Below are positions 27,205 to 35,019 of a stretch of DNA of 64,000 nt, in pieces. This stretch comes from Rhodoferax sp. Its GTDB lineage: Bacteria > Pseudomonadota > Gammaproteobacteria > Burkholderiales > Burkholderiaceae_C. The stretch is from positions 1 to 64,000 of the forward strand of contig JAUXOA010000053.1 in assembly GCA_030682475.1 (NCBI GenBank). The letters are read 5' to 3'. Both the position numbers and the translations under genes were made by a program. A model generated the notes under the pieces. It saw only the letters and a program-made list of their open reading frames with translations. It was not told the DNA's origin and ran no database searches. Position 1 is the stretch's first letter. Every line of letters starts with the position of its first letter.

Positions 27205-27891
27205 ATGAGTCTGAGCAACTCCCTAGGGTTGCTGGGCCGCAAGGTGGGCATGATGCGCCTATTCACCGATGAGGGGGATGCAATCCCTGTCACGGTGGTG
27301 GACGTGTCTAACAACCGTGTGACCCAGGTCAAAACCCAAGAGAATGACGGCTATATTGCCTTGCAGGTAACATTCGGCGCGCGCAAAGCGTCGCGCGTGA
27401 CCAAACCTGCGGCTGGCCACCTTGCAAAAGCAGGTGTCGAAGCCGGTGAAATCATTCAAGAATTCCGCCTGACCGCTGACGTGGCAGCCCAGTACAAAGC
27501 CGGTGCGACTGTGCCTGTGAGCGCTGTGTTCGCTGTCGGTCAAAAGGTCGATGTGCAAGGCACCACCATTGGCAAGGGCTTTGCTGGAACGATCAAACGT
27601 CATCACATGAAGTCGCAGCGGGCGTCGCACGGTAACAGCCGGTCGCACAACGTCCCCGGCTCCATTGGTATGGCGCAAGATCCCGGGCGTGTGTTTCCCG
27701 GTAAACGCATGACGGGCCATTTGGGTGATGACACGGTCACGACTCAAAACCTGGATGTGATCCGCATTGACGAAGTCCGTCAATTGCTCATGATCAGGGG
27801 TGCCGTTCCTGGTTCGGCTGGCGGTTTTGTAACTGTTCGCCCAGCTGTTAAAGTCAAAGCTAAAAATGTTGATGCGAAGGGAGCGAACTGA
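27205..27891 (+). CDS. rplC: 50S ribosomal protein L3
   Basis: L3, 228 residues, is a primary 50S assembly protein near the peptidyl-transferase centre. I start it at ATG 27205 ([20 protein letters not shown]), preceded by GGAG, not seven codons upstream. The [11 protein letters not shown]-like segment ([18 protein letters not shown]) is standard. It is the first gene after the rpsJ-rplC promoter and overlaps rplD by one base. Confidence 0.98.
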   Translation: MSLSNSLGLLGRKVGMMRLFTDEGDAIPVTVVDVSNNRVTQVKTQENDGYIALQVTFGARKASRVTKPAAGHLAKAGVEAGEIIQEFRLTADVAAQYKAGATVPVSAVFAVGQKVDVQGTTIGKGFAGTIKRHHMKSQRASHGNSRSHNVPGSIGMAQDPGRVFPGKRMTGHLGDDTVTTQNLDVIRIDEVRQLLMIRGAVPGSAGGFVTVRPAVKVKAKNVDAKGAN

Positions 27892-28511
27892 TGCAGCTCG
27901 AACTCCTGAACGACCAGGGCCAGGCTACCTCGAAATTTGAAGCGCCGGAAACCGTGTTTGGTCGTGCCTACAACGAAGACTTGGTGCACCAGGTTGTGGT
28001 TGCTTTCCAGGCCAACGCCCGTCAGGGTACGCGCGCCCAGAAAGACCGACAACAGGTCAAGCATTCGACCAAGAAGCCCTTCAAACAAAAGGGAACGGGG
28101 CGTGCCCGTGCGGGTATGACCTCCTCGCCCTTGTGGCGCGGCGGTGGTCGGATATTTCCGAACATGCCGGACGAGAACTTCACCCAGAAAATCAACAAGA
28201 AGATGTACCGTGCTGGCATGGCTTCCATCTTGTCGCAGTTGGCCCGTGAAGGTCGCCTGGCGGTGGTTGATTCGATCAAAGTGGACTCTCCCAAAACCAA
28301 GCCTTTGGCTGCCAAATTCAAGGCCATGAATCTGGAGTCCGTGATGGTGATCGCCGATGAAGTCGACGAAAACCTGTACCTCGCTTCCCGTAATCTGGTG
28401 AATATTTTGGTTGTTGAGCCGCGTTACGCTGATCCAGTGTCCCTGGTTCACTATCGCAAAGTGCTTGTCACCAAGGCGGCGATGGAAAAACTGCAGGAGA
28501 TGTTCGCATGA
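27891..28511 (+). CDS. rplD: 50S ribosomal protein L4
   Basis: L4, 206 residues, lines the exit tunnel and in enterobacteria represses its own operon. The loop segment [15 protein letters not shown] is intact. It begins on the last base of rplC and overlaps rplW by four bases, so the three genes are translationally coupled. Confidence 0.98.
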   Translation: MQLELLNDQGQATSKFEAPETVFGRAYNEDLVHQVVVAFQANARQGTRAQKDRQQVKHSTKKPFKQKGTGRARAGMTSSPLWRGGGRIFPNMPDENFTQKINKKMYRAGMASILSQLAREGRLAVVDSIKVDSPKTKPLAAKFKAMNLESVMVIADEVDENLYLASRNLVNILVVEPRYADPVSLVHYRKVLVTKAAMEKLQEMFA

Positions 28512-28834
28512 GCCATGGTCCAAATCTAACTACATTTGACGAAGGCCGTCTGATGCAAGTGCTGGTCGCTCCCATCGTGTCTGAAAAGGCAACCATGGTC
28601 GCGGAAAAGAGTAATGCGGTGACCTTCAAAGTTCTGCAAGACGCTACCAAATATGAAATCAAGGCCGCTGTGGAATTGATGTTCAAGGTTGAGGTTAAAG
28701 GCGTCTCTGTGGTGAACACCAAAGGCAAGACCAAACGTTTTGGCAAGTCGGTGGGCCGTCGCGATAATATTCGCAAGGCCTATGTGACGCTGAAACCGGG
28801 TCAAGTGCTCAACCTCGGTGGGGAGGCTGCGTAA
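28508..28834 (+). CDS. rplW: 50S ribosomal protein L23
   Basis: L23, 108 residues, sits at the tunnel exit and binds trigger factor and SRP. The first ATG overlaps the rplD stop; an internal ATG 15 codons later ([15 protein letters not shown]) is possible, but relatives have a similar N-terminal extension. The [20 protein letters not shown] end is standard. Confidence 0.97.
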   Translation: MSHGPNLTTFDEGRLMQVLVAPIVSEKATMVAEKSNAVTFKVLQDATKYEIKAAVELMFKVEVKGVSVVNTKGKTKRFGKSVGRRDNIRKAYVTLKPGQVLNLGGEAA

Positions 28835-28836
28835 TC

Positions 28837-29661
28837 ATGGCTGTTATCAAAATGAAACCAACTTCACCCGGCCGTCGTGGCGTGGTGAAGATTTCGCGTG
28901 ACCATCTGTACAAGGGTGAGCCCTTTGCCCCGTTGTTGGAGCCCCAGTTCCAGCATGCCGGGCGCAATAACAATGGTCATATCACGACCCGTCACAAGGG
29001 CGGTGGCCACAAGCATCATTACCGTGTGGTCGATTTCCGTCGCACGAAAGATGGCATCCCGGCCAAAGTTGAACGCGTCGAGTACGACCCTAACCGTTCG
29101 GCCCACATCGCTCTGGTGTGTTACGCGGATGGCGAGCGTCGTTACATCATTGCGCCGCGTGGTTTGGAGGTCGGTGCCTCCATCATGAGTGGCGCAGAAG
29201 CTCCGATTCGTGTTGGCAATACGCTGCCGATCCGCAATATCCCGGTCGGTTCGATCGTGCATTGCGTCGAGTTGCAAATTGGCAAGGGCGCGCAAATCGT
29301 GCGCTCAGCCGGTACCTCTGCAACCTTGCTGGCACGTGAGGGCATCTACGCTCAGGTGCGTATGCGTTCGGGTGAGGTTCGCAAGATCCACATCGAATGT
29401 CGTGCCACGCTGGGCCAGGTTGCTAACGAAGAACACAGCTTGCGTCGACTCGGCAAAGCGGGTGCGAAGCGCTGGAAGGGTATTCGCCCAACGGTTCGCG
29501 GTGTGGTCATGAATCCGGTGGATCACCCGCATGGTGGTGGCGAGGGCAAGACCGGCGAAGGCCGTCATCCAGTCGATCCTTGGGGTAATTTGACCAAGGG
29601 TTACCGTACCCGTAACAACAAGCGCACGCAGGTCATGATCGTGTCGCGTCGCAAGAAGTAA
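28837..29661 (+). CDS. rplB: 50S ribosomal protein L2
   Basis: L2, 274 residues, is needed for subunit association and peptidyl-transferase activity. The [13 protein letters not shown] segment and the C-terminal [17 protein letters not shown] loop, with the essential histidine, are intact. It starts 2 bp after rplW. Confidence 0.98.
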   Translation: MAVIKMKPTSPGRRGVVKISRDHLYKGEPFAPLLEPQFQHAGRNNNGHITTRHKGGGHKHHYRVVDFRRTKDGIPAKVERVEYDPNRSAHIALVCYADGERRYIIAPRGLEVGASIMSGAEAPIRVGNTLPIRNIPVGSIVHCVELQIGKGAQIVRSAGTSATLLAREGIYAQVRMRSGEVRKIHIECRATLGQVANEEHSLRRLGKAGAKRWKGIRPTVRGVVMNPVDHPHGGGEGKTGEGRHPVDPWGNLTKGYRTRNNKRTQVMIVSRRKK

Positions 29662-29672
29662 GGGGCAGGTAA

Positions 29673-29951
29673 ATGACTCGTTCTCTCAAAAAAGGTCCGT
29701 TTGTTGACCATCACCTGGTTGCAAAAGCTGACAAAGCGGTTGCCACCAAAGACAAAAAGCCGATCAAGACCTGGTCGCGCCGTTCCATGGTCCTGCCCGA
29801 TTTCATCGGCTTGACGATCGCGGTGCACAACGGCAAACAGCACGTGCCGGTCTATATCACCGATCAAATGGTTGGCCACAAGTTGGGAGAGTTCTCGCTC
29901 ACCCGTACTTTCAAGGGCCATCCTGCGGACAAAAAAGTCCAAAAGAAATAA
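29673..29951 (+). CDS. rpsS: 30S ribosomal protein S19
   Basis: S19, 92 residues, binds the 30S head with S13. It begins [15 protein letters not shown] and contains the usual [16 protein letters not shown] and [14 protein letters not shown] segments. It follows rplB by 11 bp. Confidence 0.98.
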   Translation: MTRSLKKGPFVDHHLVAKADKAVATKDKKPIKTWSRRSMVLPDFIGLTIAVHNGKQHVPVYITDQMVGHKLGEFSLTRTFKGHPADKKVQKK

Positions 29952-29961
29952 GGAGGTGATC

Positions 29962-30291
29962 ATGGAAACACGTGCAACCCTTCGTGGCGTTCGTTTGTCG
30001 GTCGATAAAGGCCGTTTGGTCGCGGACCTGATCCGCGGCAAGAAAGTGGACCAAGCCCTGAATATCTTGCAGTTCACGCAGAAAAAAGCTGCGGTGATCA
30101 TCAAGAAGGTTCTGGAGTCCGCCATTGCCAACGCTGAGCATAATGACGGTGCCGACATCGACGAGCTGAAGGTGAAAACCATCTTCGTCGAGCAGGGTGC
30201 CTCGCTCAAGCGCTTCACGGCCCGCGCAAAAGGTCGCGGCAACCAAATCAGAAAACCCACGTGCCATGTGTACGTGACGGTTGGTAACTGA
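29962..30291 (+). CDS. rplV: 50S ribosomal protein L22
   Basis: L22, 109 residues, contributes a beta-hairpin to the exit tunnel. The start is ATG 29962, after a perfect AAGGAGGTGATC ribosome-binding site; the open frame extends 30 codons upstream into rpsS without family resemblance. The C-terminal [16 protein letters not shown] stretch is standard. Confidence 0.97.
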   Translation: METRATLRGVRLSVDKGRLVADLIRGKKVDQALNILQFTQKKAAVIIKKVLESAIANAEHNDGADIDELKVKTIFVEQGASLKRFTARAKGRGNQIRKPTCHVYVTVGN

Positions 30292-30307
30292 AAGAGGCCA
30301 GGAAGAT

Positions 30308-31228
30308 ATGGGACAAAAAATCCACCCAACCGGCTTTCGCCTGTCGATCAGCCGCAATTGGTCATCACGCTGGTACGCCAATGACCGTAATTTTGCGGGC
30401 ATGCTGGCTGAAGACATCAAGGTGCGCGAGTACCTGAAGGCCAAGCTGAAAAACGCGTCAGTGTCGCGTGTGCTGATCGAGCGTCCGGCCAAGAATGCCC
30501 GTATCACGATTTTCTCGGCACGTCCGGGCGTTGTGATCGGTAAAAAAGGCGAGGATATCGAGAATTTGAAGCGTGAGCTGTCGCGTCAACTCGGCGTGCC
30601 GGTGGCAGTCAACATCGAAGAGGTGCGCAAGCCCGAGATTGATGCCAAACTGATCGCCGACAGCATTACGCAGCAGTTAGAAAAACGCATCATGTTCCGT
30701 CGGGCCATGAAGCGCGCCATGCAAAATGCGATGCGTCTGGGTGCCCTGGGTATCAAGATCATGTCGTCCGGCCGTCTGAACGGTATCGAGATTGCGCGTT
30801 GTGAATGGTATCGCGAAGGTCGTGTGCCGCTTCACACCTTGCGTGCGGACATCGATTATGGTACCTCTGAAGCCAAAACGACCTACGGCATTATTGGCGT
30901 CAAGGTCTGGGTTTACAAGGGTGACACCCTGGGTCGTAATGATCTGCCGGCTGCTGTTGAACCGCGCGCTGAAGAAGACCGTCGCCCACGTGGTCCACGT
31001 CGCGATGATCGTGGCGGTGCCCGCCCTGGTGCTGACCGTCCTGCCCCGCGCGGCGCACGTCGTCCGCCCGTGGCTGGCAACACTGCGCCTGCCGATGGCA
31101 GCGACAAACCGGCGGAGGCTACTGGTGCCGACGCAAACAAACCCACCGTTAAGCGCGTCCGCAAGGTAGCCGCGCCAGTTTCCACAAGCAGCACCGGCGC
31201 TGCGGCAACTGACGGTAAAGGAGAATAA
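30308..31228 (+). CDS. rpsC: 30S ribosomal protein S3 with long C-terminal extension
   Basis: S3 helps form the mRNA entry channel. I start it at ATG 30308 ([18 protein letters not shown]), giving 306 residues compared with about 233 in E. coli. The first 215 or so are canonical, including the KH domain and a [12 protein letters not shown] end. The rest is a low-complexity tail rich in Arg, Pro, Ala and Gly (for example [18 protein letters not shown]), then Thr/Lys/Ala. Similar tails occur in other Burkholderiales; their role is unknown. Confidence 0.97.
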   Translation: MGQKIHPTGFRLSISRNWSSRWYANDRNFAGMLAEDIKVREYLKAKLKNASVSRVLIERPAKNARITIFSARPGVVIGKKGEDIENLKRELSRQLGVPVAVNIEEVRKPEIDAKLIADSITQQLEKRIMFRRAMKRAMQNAMRLGALGIKIMSSGRLNGIEIARCEWYREGRVPLHTLRADIDYGTSEAKTTYGIIGVKVWVYKGDTLGRNDLPAAVEPRAEEDRRPRGPRRDDRGGARPGADRPAPRGARRPPVAGNTAPADGSDKPAEATGADANKPTVKRVRKVAAPVSTSSTGAAATDGKGE

Positions 31229-31230
31229 CT

Positions 31231-31647
31231 ATGTTGCAACCCGCTCGTCGCAAATATCGCAAAGAGCAAAAAGGCCGTAACACCGGTATTGCGACCCGAG
31301 GCAGTTCGGTCGCATTTGGTGATTTCGGTCTGAAGTGTATTGACCGTGGCCGTTTGACGGCGCGTCAGATCGAAGCCGCACGGCGTGCGATTTCACGTCA
31401 CGTCAAGCGTGGCGGTCGGATCTGGATTCGTGTGTTTCCTGACAAGCCAATTTCCCAAAAACCTGCTGAAGTGCGTATGGGTAACGGCAAAGGCAATCCC
31501 GAGTACTACGTGGCTGAGATTCAGCCGGGTAAGATCGTTTTTGAAATCGTCGGTGTACCGGAAGAGTTGGCTCGTGAAGCGTTTCGTTTGGCGGCCGCCA
31601 AGCTGCCTTTGCGTACCACTTTTGTGGCGCGCATGATTGGCCAGTAA
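31231..31647 (+). CDS. rplP: 50S ribosomal protein L16
   Basis: L16, 138 residues, organises the A-site region of the 50S subunit. It begins [17 protein letters not shown] and contains the [15 protein letters not shown] and [14 protein letters not shown] segments. It starts 2 bp after rpsC. Confidence 0.98.
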   Translation: MLQPARRKYRKEQKGRNTGIATRGSSVAFGDFGLKCIDRGRLTARQIEAARRAISRHVKRGGRIWIRVFPDKPISQKPAEVRMGNGKGNPEYYVAEIQPGKIVFEIVGVPEELAREAFRLAAAKLPLRTTFVARMIGQ

Positions 31648-31662
31648 TCAGGAGAACATGCT

Positions 31663-31869
31663 ATGAAAACTACTGAACTACGCCAAAAAGACGTTGCTGG
31701 TCTGCAAGTGGAAGTCAAAGCGCTGCAAAAAGCTCACTTTGGCCTGCGCATGCAAAAAGCCACGCAACAACTCAACAACACCGCTACGCTGCGCTCCACG
31801 CGCCGTGATATTGCTCGCGCCAAGACCATTCTTGTCGAAAAGCAAAGCGCTGAAAAATCCGCCAAATAA
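31663..31869 (+). CDS. rpmC: 50S ribosomal protein L29
   Basis: L29, 68 residues, lies at the tunnel exit beside L23. It starts [18 protein letters not shown] and has the [20 protein letters not shown] helix typical of the family. An AGGAG site lies upstream. Confidence 0.96.
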   Translation: MKTTELRQKDVAGLQVEVKALQKAHFGLRMQKATQQLNNTATLRSTRRDIARAKTILVEKQSAEKSAK

Positions 31870-31879
31870 GGAGCTATAA

Positions 31880-32149
31880 ATGACGGAAGCTAAAAAATCC
31901 CTCAAGCGTACCTTGACTGGCAAGGTGGTCAGCGACAAGCGTGCTAAAACTGTGACCGTATTGATTGAGCGTCGTGTGAAACACGAGCTTTACGGCAAAA
32001 TCGTTGGTAAATCCAGCAAGTACCACGCCCATGACGAAAAGGGCGAGTACAAGTTGGGTGACATCATCGAAATTATGGAAAGCAGACCGATCTCGAAAAC
32101 CAAAAACTGGGTTGCGACCCGCTTGGTGCAAAAGGCTGCTGCGGTGTAA
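31880..32149 (+). CDS. rpsQ: 30S ribosomal protein S17
   Basis: S17, 89 residues, is a primary 16S-rRNA-binding protein. The [18 protein letters not shown] start and the [15 protein letters not shown] segment are standard. It is the last gene of this ribosomal operon in the window; a terminator follows at once, so the rplN-spc part of the cluster lies elsewhere or downstream genes were separated. Confidence 0.97.
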   Translation: MTEAKKSLKRTLTGKVVSDKRAKTVTVLIERRVKHELYGKIVGKSSKYHAHDEKGEYKLGDIIEIMESRPISKTKNWVATRLVQKAAAV

Positions 32150-32180
32150 GTCTTTGCAGTCTGAAAACTGCAGGTCTTGA

Positions 32181-32208
32181 AAAAACGGCTCACAATGTGA
32201 GCCGTTTT
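32181..32208 (+). terminator. intrinsic terminator after rpsQ
   Basis: ACGGCTCAC pairs perfectly with GTGAGCCGT around an AAT loop. An A-tract precedes the stem and a short TTT tract follows. It closes the S10-type operon after rpsQ. Confidence 0.85.
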
Positions 32209-32225
32209 CATTGGTTTAATCAGTT

Positions 32226-32250
32226 GGGGACAGAGCTAAAGATCTGTCCC
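32226..32250 (+). repeat. GGACAGA/TCTGTCC dyad element, copy 2
   Basis: GGGACAGA (227-234 of the 32.2-kb block) pairs with TCTGTCCC (243-250) around a short GCTAAAGA loop. It is flanked by ATCAGTTG on the left and GCAAGCTTT on the right, both shared with copies 3 and 4. This is the shortest copy, without an inner stem. Confidence 0.7.
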
Positions 32251-32284
32251 GCAAGCTTTCAACAAACTTTCTCAGGGGTATTTA

Positions 32285-32791
32285 ATGATTAAAGTAGGCG
32301 ATAGTCTTCCGGCAACCATCTTGATGGAATTTGTAGAGGTCGAAGGCAATGGTTGCAGTATCGGCCCCAATGCAGTGGATGTGGCCAAGGCCAGCGCCGG
32401 CAAGACCATTGCCTTGTTTGCACTGCCCGGCGCCTTTACGCCGACGTGCTCGGCCAAACACGTACCCGGTTATCTTGAAAAGTTTTCTGAATTGAAGGCC
32501 GCTGGCGTGGACGAGATCTGGTGCGTCAGCATCAATGATGCTTATGTCATGGGCGCTTGGGGGCGTGACCTGAAGACCGGGGGCAAGATCCGCATGCTGG
32601 GTGATGGTAACGCAGAGTTTTCTGTAGCCACCGGTCTGACCGTGGACAGGACCAGCGTCGTGATGGGCTTACGCAGCCGTCGCTATTCGATGCTGGTGAA
32701 GGACGGCAAAGTGGCAACGCTGAATATTGAAGCGTCGGGTAAATTTGAAGTCAGTGACGCCGCCACCCTGCTCGCGCAAGCCAAAGCCTGA
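32285..32791 (+). CDS. peroxiredoxin, Prx5 type
   Basis: This 168-residue cytosolic peroxiredoxin reduces hydrogen or alkyl peroxides using a thiol donor. The peroxidatic cysteine is in PGAFTPTCSAKHVPGY at about residue 56, with the supporting Thr and later Arg of the family. The SINDAYVMGAWGRDL segment is typical of Prx5-like enzymes. No resolving partner or reductase gene lies nearby. Confidence 0.9.
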   Translation: MIKVGDSLPATILMEFVEVEGNGCSIGPNAVDVAKASAGKTIALFALPGAFTPTCSAKHVPGYLEKFSELKAAGVDEIWCVSINDAYVMGAWGRDLKTGGKIRMLGDGNAEFSVATGLTVDRTSVVMGLRSRRYSMLVKDGKVATLNIEASGKFEVSDAATLLAQAKA

Positions 32792-32933
32792 ACGCCTTGC
32801 TGAATCGGTCAACTCACCACGAAACATCCGTGGCGAGTTTATCGGACTGACTTGCGGCGAAAATGTTAGTGGGCTGCACAGATAATCGACCCATGCGCTA
32901 TTTCCTTCCCGTTGCAGTCTTGTCCGGTTTTCC

Positions 32934-34169
32934 ATGAGTACCCTGCCCAGGCGCGCTGCGGTTGCGGTTTTTCTGGCGTTTGCCTTTGCCTACTTTTTCT
33001 CGGCACTGATCCGTGCCATTACCGCCACCCTGTCGCCGACGCTGACACAGGAGTTTTCGCTCACCGCCAGTGACCTGGGTCTGTTGGCGGGCGGCTACTT
33101 TCTGGGTTTCGCGGCCACCCAGTTGCCGCTGGGCAGATGGCTCGACCGGTATGGACCTAAAAAGGTCATTCTCTGTTTTCTGTCGGTGGCCGTGCTGGGA
33201 TGTGTTGCTTTTTCTTTTGCCACGAATTTTTCCGGCCTGCTGGTGGCGCGGATTTTGTGTGGCGTGGGGGTCAGCGCCTGCTTGATGGCACCGTTGACGG
33301 GCTACCGCCGCTGGTTCGAAGCAACAACCCAGTTGCGTGCGAACTCGTGGATGCTGATGACCGGATCATTGGGCATGGTGGCTTCCACTTTGCCGGTGCA
33401 ATGGTTGCTGCCCATCGTCGGCTGGCGCGTGCTGTTTTGGGGCTTGGCAGCACTGGTGCTGGTCGCCATGGCGCTGATTGCATGGCAGGTGCCTAAATGG
33501 GGCATCACCTTGACTCAGGGGCATGATGCGGCGCAAGCCCCGACCAGTTATGCCGAGGTCTGGAAGCACCCTTATTTCCGCAAGATGGTGCCCCTCGGAT
33601 TTTTTTGTTATGGTGGTTTGCTCGCCATGCAGACGCTGTGGGCCACGCCCTGGATGATCAAGGTGGCGGGTTACAGCCCGCTGGAAGCGGCCACCGGTAT
33701 GTTCTGGATCAATGTCGCGATGTTGTGCACTTTTTTGGCCTGGGGCATGGCCAACCCGTGGCTGGCCCGACGCGGCCTCCATGCAGATCGCCTGATTGCG
33801 CGTGGCTTGCCCTCGAGTTTTCTGTTTCTTGCTATTATTATAATAGCTGGTAACGATCTATCTACGTGGGCTGGAACCCTGTGGGCCTTGTATTGTATGA
33901 GTTGCACCTTTGTTTCCCTGGCGCAACCGGCGGTCGGCATGGCCTTTGCCCCAGCACTCGCCGGTCGTGCACTTTCAGCTTATAACCTGGTGATATTTGC
34001 CGGGGTATTTGTCGTTCAATGGGGCATCGGCCTGACCGTGGATGGTTTCAAGGCGCTGGGGCTGACAGAGATCGGGGCCTTCCAGTCGGCGATGGGCGTA
34101 TTTCTGCTGTGTTCGGTAGCGTCCTATGTCTATTTCCTGACTGCAAAAAGCCATAATCAGTCCATTTGA
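32934..34169 (+). CDS. major facilitator superfamily transporter
   Basis: This 411-residue inner-membrane permease has about twelve predicted helices in two halves. It has the conserved GRWLDRYGPKKV loop between helices 2 and 3 and a charged central loop near residue 200. No substrate signature is recognisable. A 17-nt perfect palindrome (33831-33847) lies in the coding sequence, where it encodes LAIIII in a membrane segment. The gene is flanked by two copies of the GGACAGA repeat. Confidence 0.85.
   Translation: MSTLPRRAAVAVFLAFAFAYFFSALIRAITATLSPTLTQEFSLTASDLGLLAGGYFLGFAATQLPLGRWLDRYGPKKVILCFLSVAVLGCVAFSFATNFSGLLVARILCGVGVSACLMAPLTGYRRWFEATTQLRANSWMLMTGSLGMVASTLPVQWLLPIVGWRVLFWGLAALVLVAMALIAWQVPKWGITLTQGHDAAQAPTSYAEVWKHPYFRKMVPLGFFCYGGLLAMQTLWATPWMIKVAGYSPLEAATGMFWINVAMLCTFLAWGMANPWLARRGLHADRLIARGLPSSFLFLAIIIIAGNDLSTWAGTLWALYCMSCTFVSLAQPAVGMAFAPALAGRALSAYNLVIFAGVFVVQWGIGLTVDGFKALGLTEIGAFQSAMGVFLLCSVASYVYFLTAKSHNQSI
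33831..33847. repeat. in-frame palindrome inside the MFS gene
   Basis: GCTATTAT-T-ATAATAGC is a perfect dyad within coding sequence. The following bases (AATAGCTGGTAACG, then GTGGGCTGGA) resemble the skeleton of a repeat also partly seen at 38403-38440, where ATTAATAGCT is followed by GGGCT and GGCTAGAGG. This suggests a short mobile repeat tolerated in frame in a hydrophobic helix. Confidence 0.4.
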
Positions 34170-34241
34170 AGTGTTGAGGACACATTTGAAATGTTGAGGA
34201 CAGAGCTTGCTCGCTTTGCGTAGCTGCGGTCTGTCCTGCAA
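34162..34241 (+). repeat. GGACAGA/TCTGTCC dyad element, copy 3, with a duplicated left flank
   Basis: The dyad GGACAGA (198-204 of the 34.2-kb block) and TCTGTCC (230-236) encloses GCTTGCTCGCTTTGCGTAGC. The left flank CATTTGAA-TGTTGAGGACA occurs twice in tandem (34163-34182 and 34183-34202, one mismatch). Its sequence is nearly identical to copy 4 read on the minus strand. The element fills the gap between the MFS gene and the PTS operon. Confidence 0.75.
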
Positions 34242-34252
34242 GTTTAAAGTTT

Positions 34253-34699
34253 ATGAACAACGGCATTCTTATCATCGCTCATGCCCCATTGGCCAGTGCC
34301 CTGCGCCAGTGCGTCTTGCATGTATTTCCCGATGGTGAGGCGGGGGTGGCGGCATTTGATGTGCAGTCCAACGCTTCACCAGAAGAAACACTGGCGGGGG
34401 CCGCGCAGGCCTTGGCCCGGCTCAATGCCCCCCAGACCCTGGTGTTGACCGACGTGTTGGGTGCGACGCCCTGCAACGTGGCACAAAAACTGGTGGATGG
34501 TTTGAATTCAAAATTAATAGCAGGGGTCAATCTGCCCATGCTGTTGCGCACCGTCACCTACCGCCGTGAATCGCTGGATGCGCTGGTGGCGCGGGCCTTG
34601 GCCGGTGGCACGCAGGGTGTCATGCAGGTGGCGACGACGGCACTCCAGAAACAGGTGAGAAAGAAAAATGATCAAAGCAACGACAACCATCAGCAATAA
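34253..34699 (+). CDS. PTS EIIA component, mannose family
   Basis: This 148-residue cytosolic phosphocarrier resembles the EIIA-Man domain. The phosphorylated histidine is His10 in GILIIAHAPLASAL, and TDVLGATPCNVA and AGVNLPMLLR segments are typical. No EIIB, EIIC or EIID gene accompanies it, so it is probably regulatory rather than for sugar uptake. It overlaps ptsH by 32 bp, and ptsI follows, forming one operon. Confidence 0.9.
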   Translation: MNNGILIIAHAPLASALRQCVLHVFPDGEAGVAAFDVQSNASPEETLAGAAQALARLNAPQTLVLTDVLGATPCNVAQKLVDGLNSKLIAGVNLPMLLRTVTYRRESLDALVARALAGGTQGVMQVATTALQKQVRKKNDQSNDNHQQ

Positions 34700-34937
34700 A
34701 CTGGGCCTGCACGCGCGTGCCGCGGCCAAAGTAACCAAGCTGGCGGGCAGCTATCCGTGTGAGGTCTGGATGACCCGCGGCGAGCGGCGCGTCAACGCCA
34801 AGAGCATTATGGGGGTCATGATGCTGGCGGCTGGTATTGACAGCACGCTCGAAATCGATACCCATGGCGAGTGCGAACAGGAAGCGATGGATGCCCTGCT
34901 GGCACTGATTGCCGACAAATTCGGAGAGCGTGAATGA
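34668..34937 (+). CDS. ptsH: phosphocarrier protein HPr
   Basis: HPr, 89 residues, passes phosphate from EI to EIIA. The active His15 lies in KLGLHARAAAK. Ser46 in NAKSIMGVMML is the regulatory site used by HPr kinase. The start overlaps the EIIA gene by 32 bp. Confidence 0.95.
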   Translation: MIKATTTISNKLGLHARAAAKVTKLAGSYPCEVWMTRGERRVNAKSIMGVMMLAAGIDSTLEIDTHGECEQEAMDALLALIADKFGERE

Positions 34938-34964
34938 CCCCCACGCTTGTCACTGTGTGTACTG

Positions 34965-35014
34965 CGCTGCCCCCCGGGGGGGCTAGCCTTACTTGGGGCG
35001 GCCCGGCGCTGCGG
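34965..35014. repeat. GC-rich palindromic repeat between ptsH and ptsI
   Basis: A run CCCCCC-GGGGGGG is followed by CTAGCCTTACTTGGGGCGGC and CCGGCGCTGCGG. The whole has the look of an intergenic repeat widespread in Comamonadaceae genomes (recognised from memory, not searched). It reaches to within six bases of the ptsI start, and no clear ribosome-binding site is visible there. Confidence 0.5.
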
Positions 35015-35019
35015 CTGTC

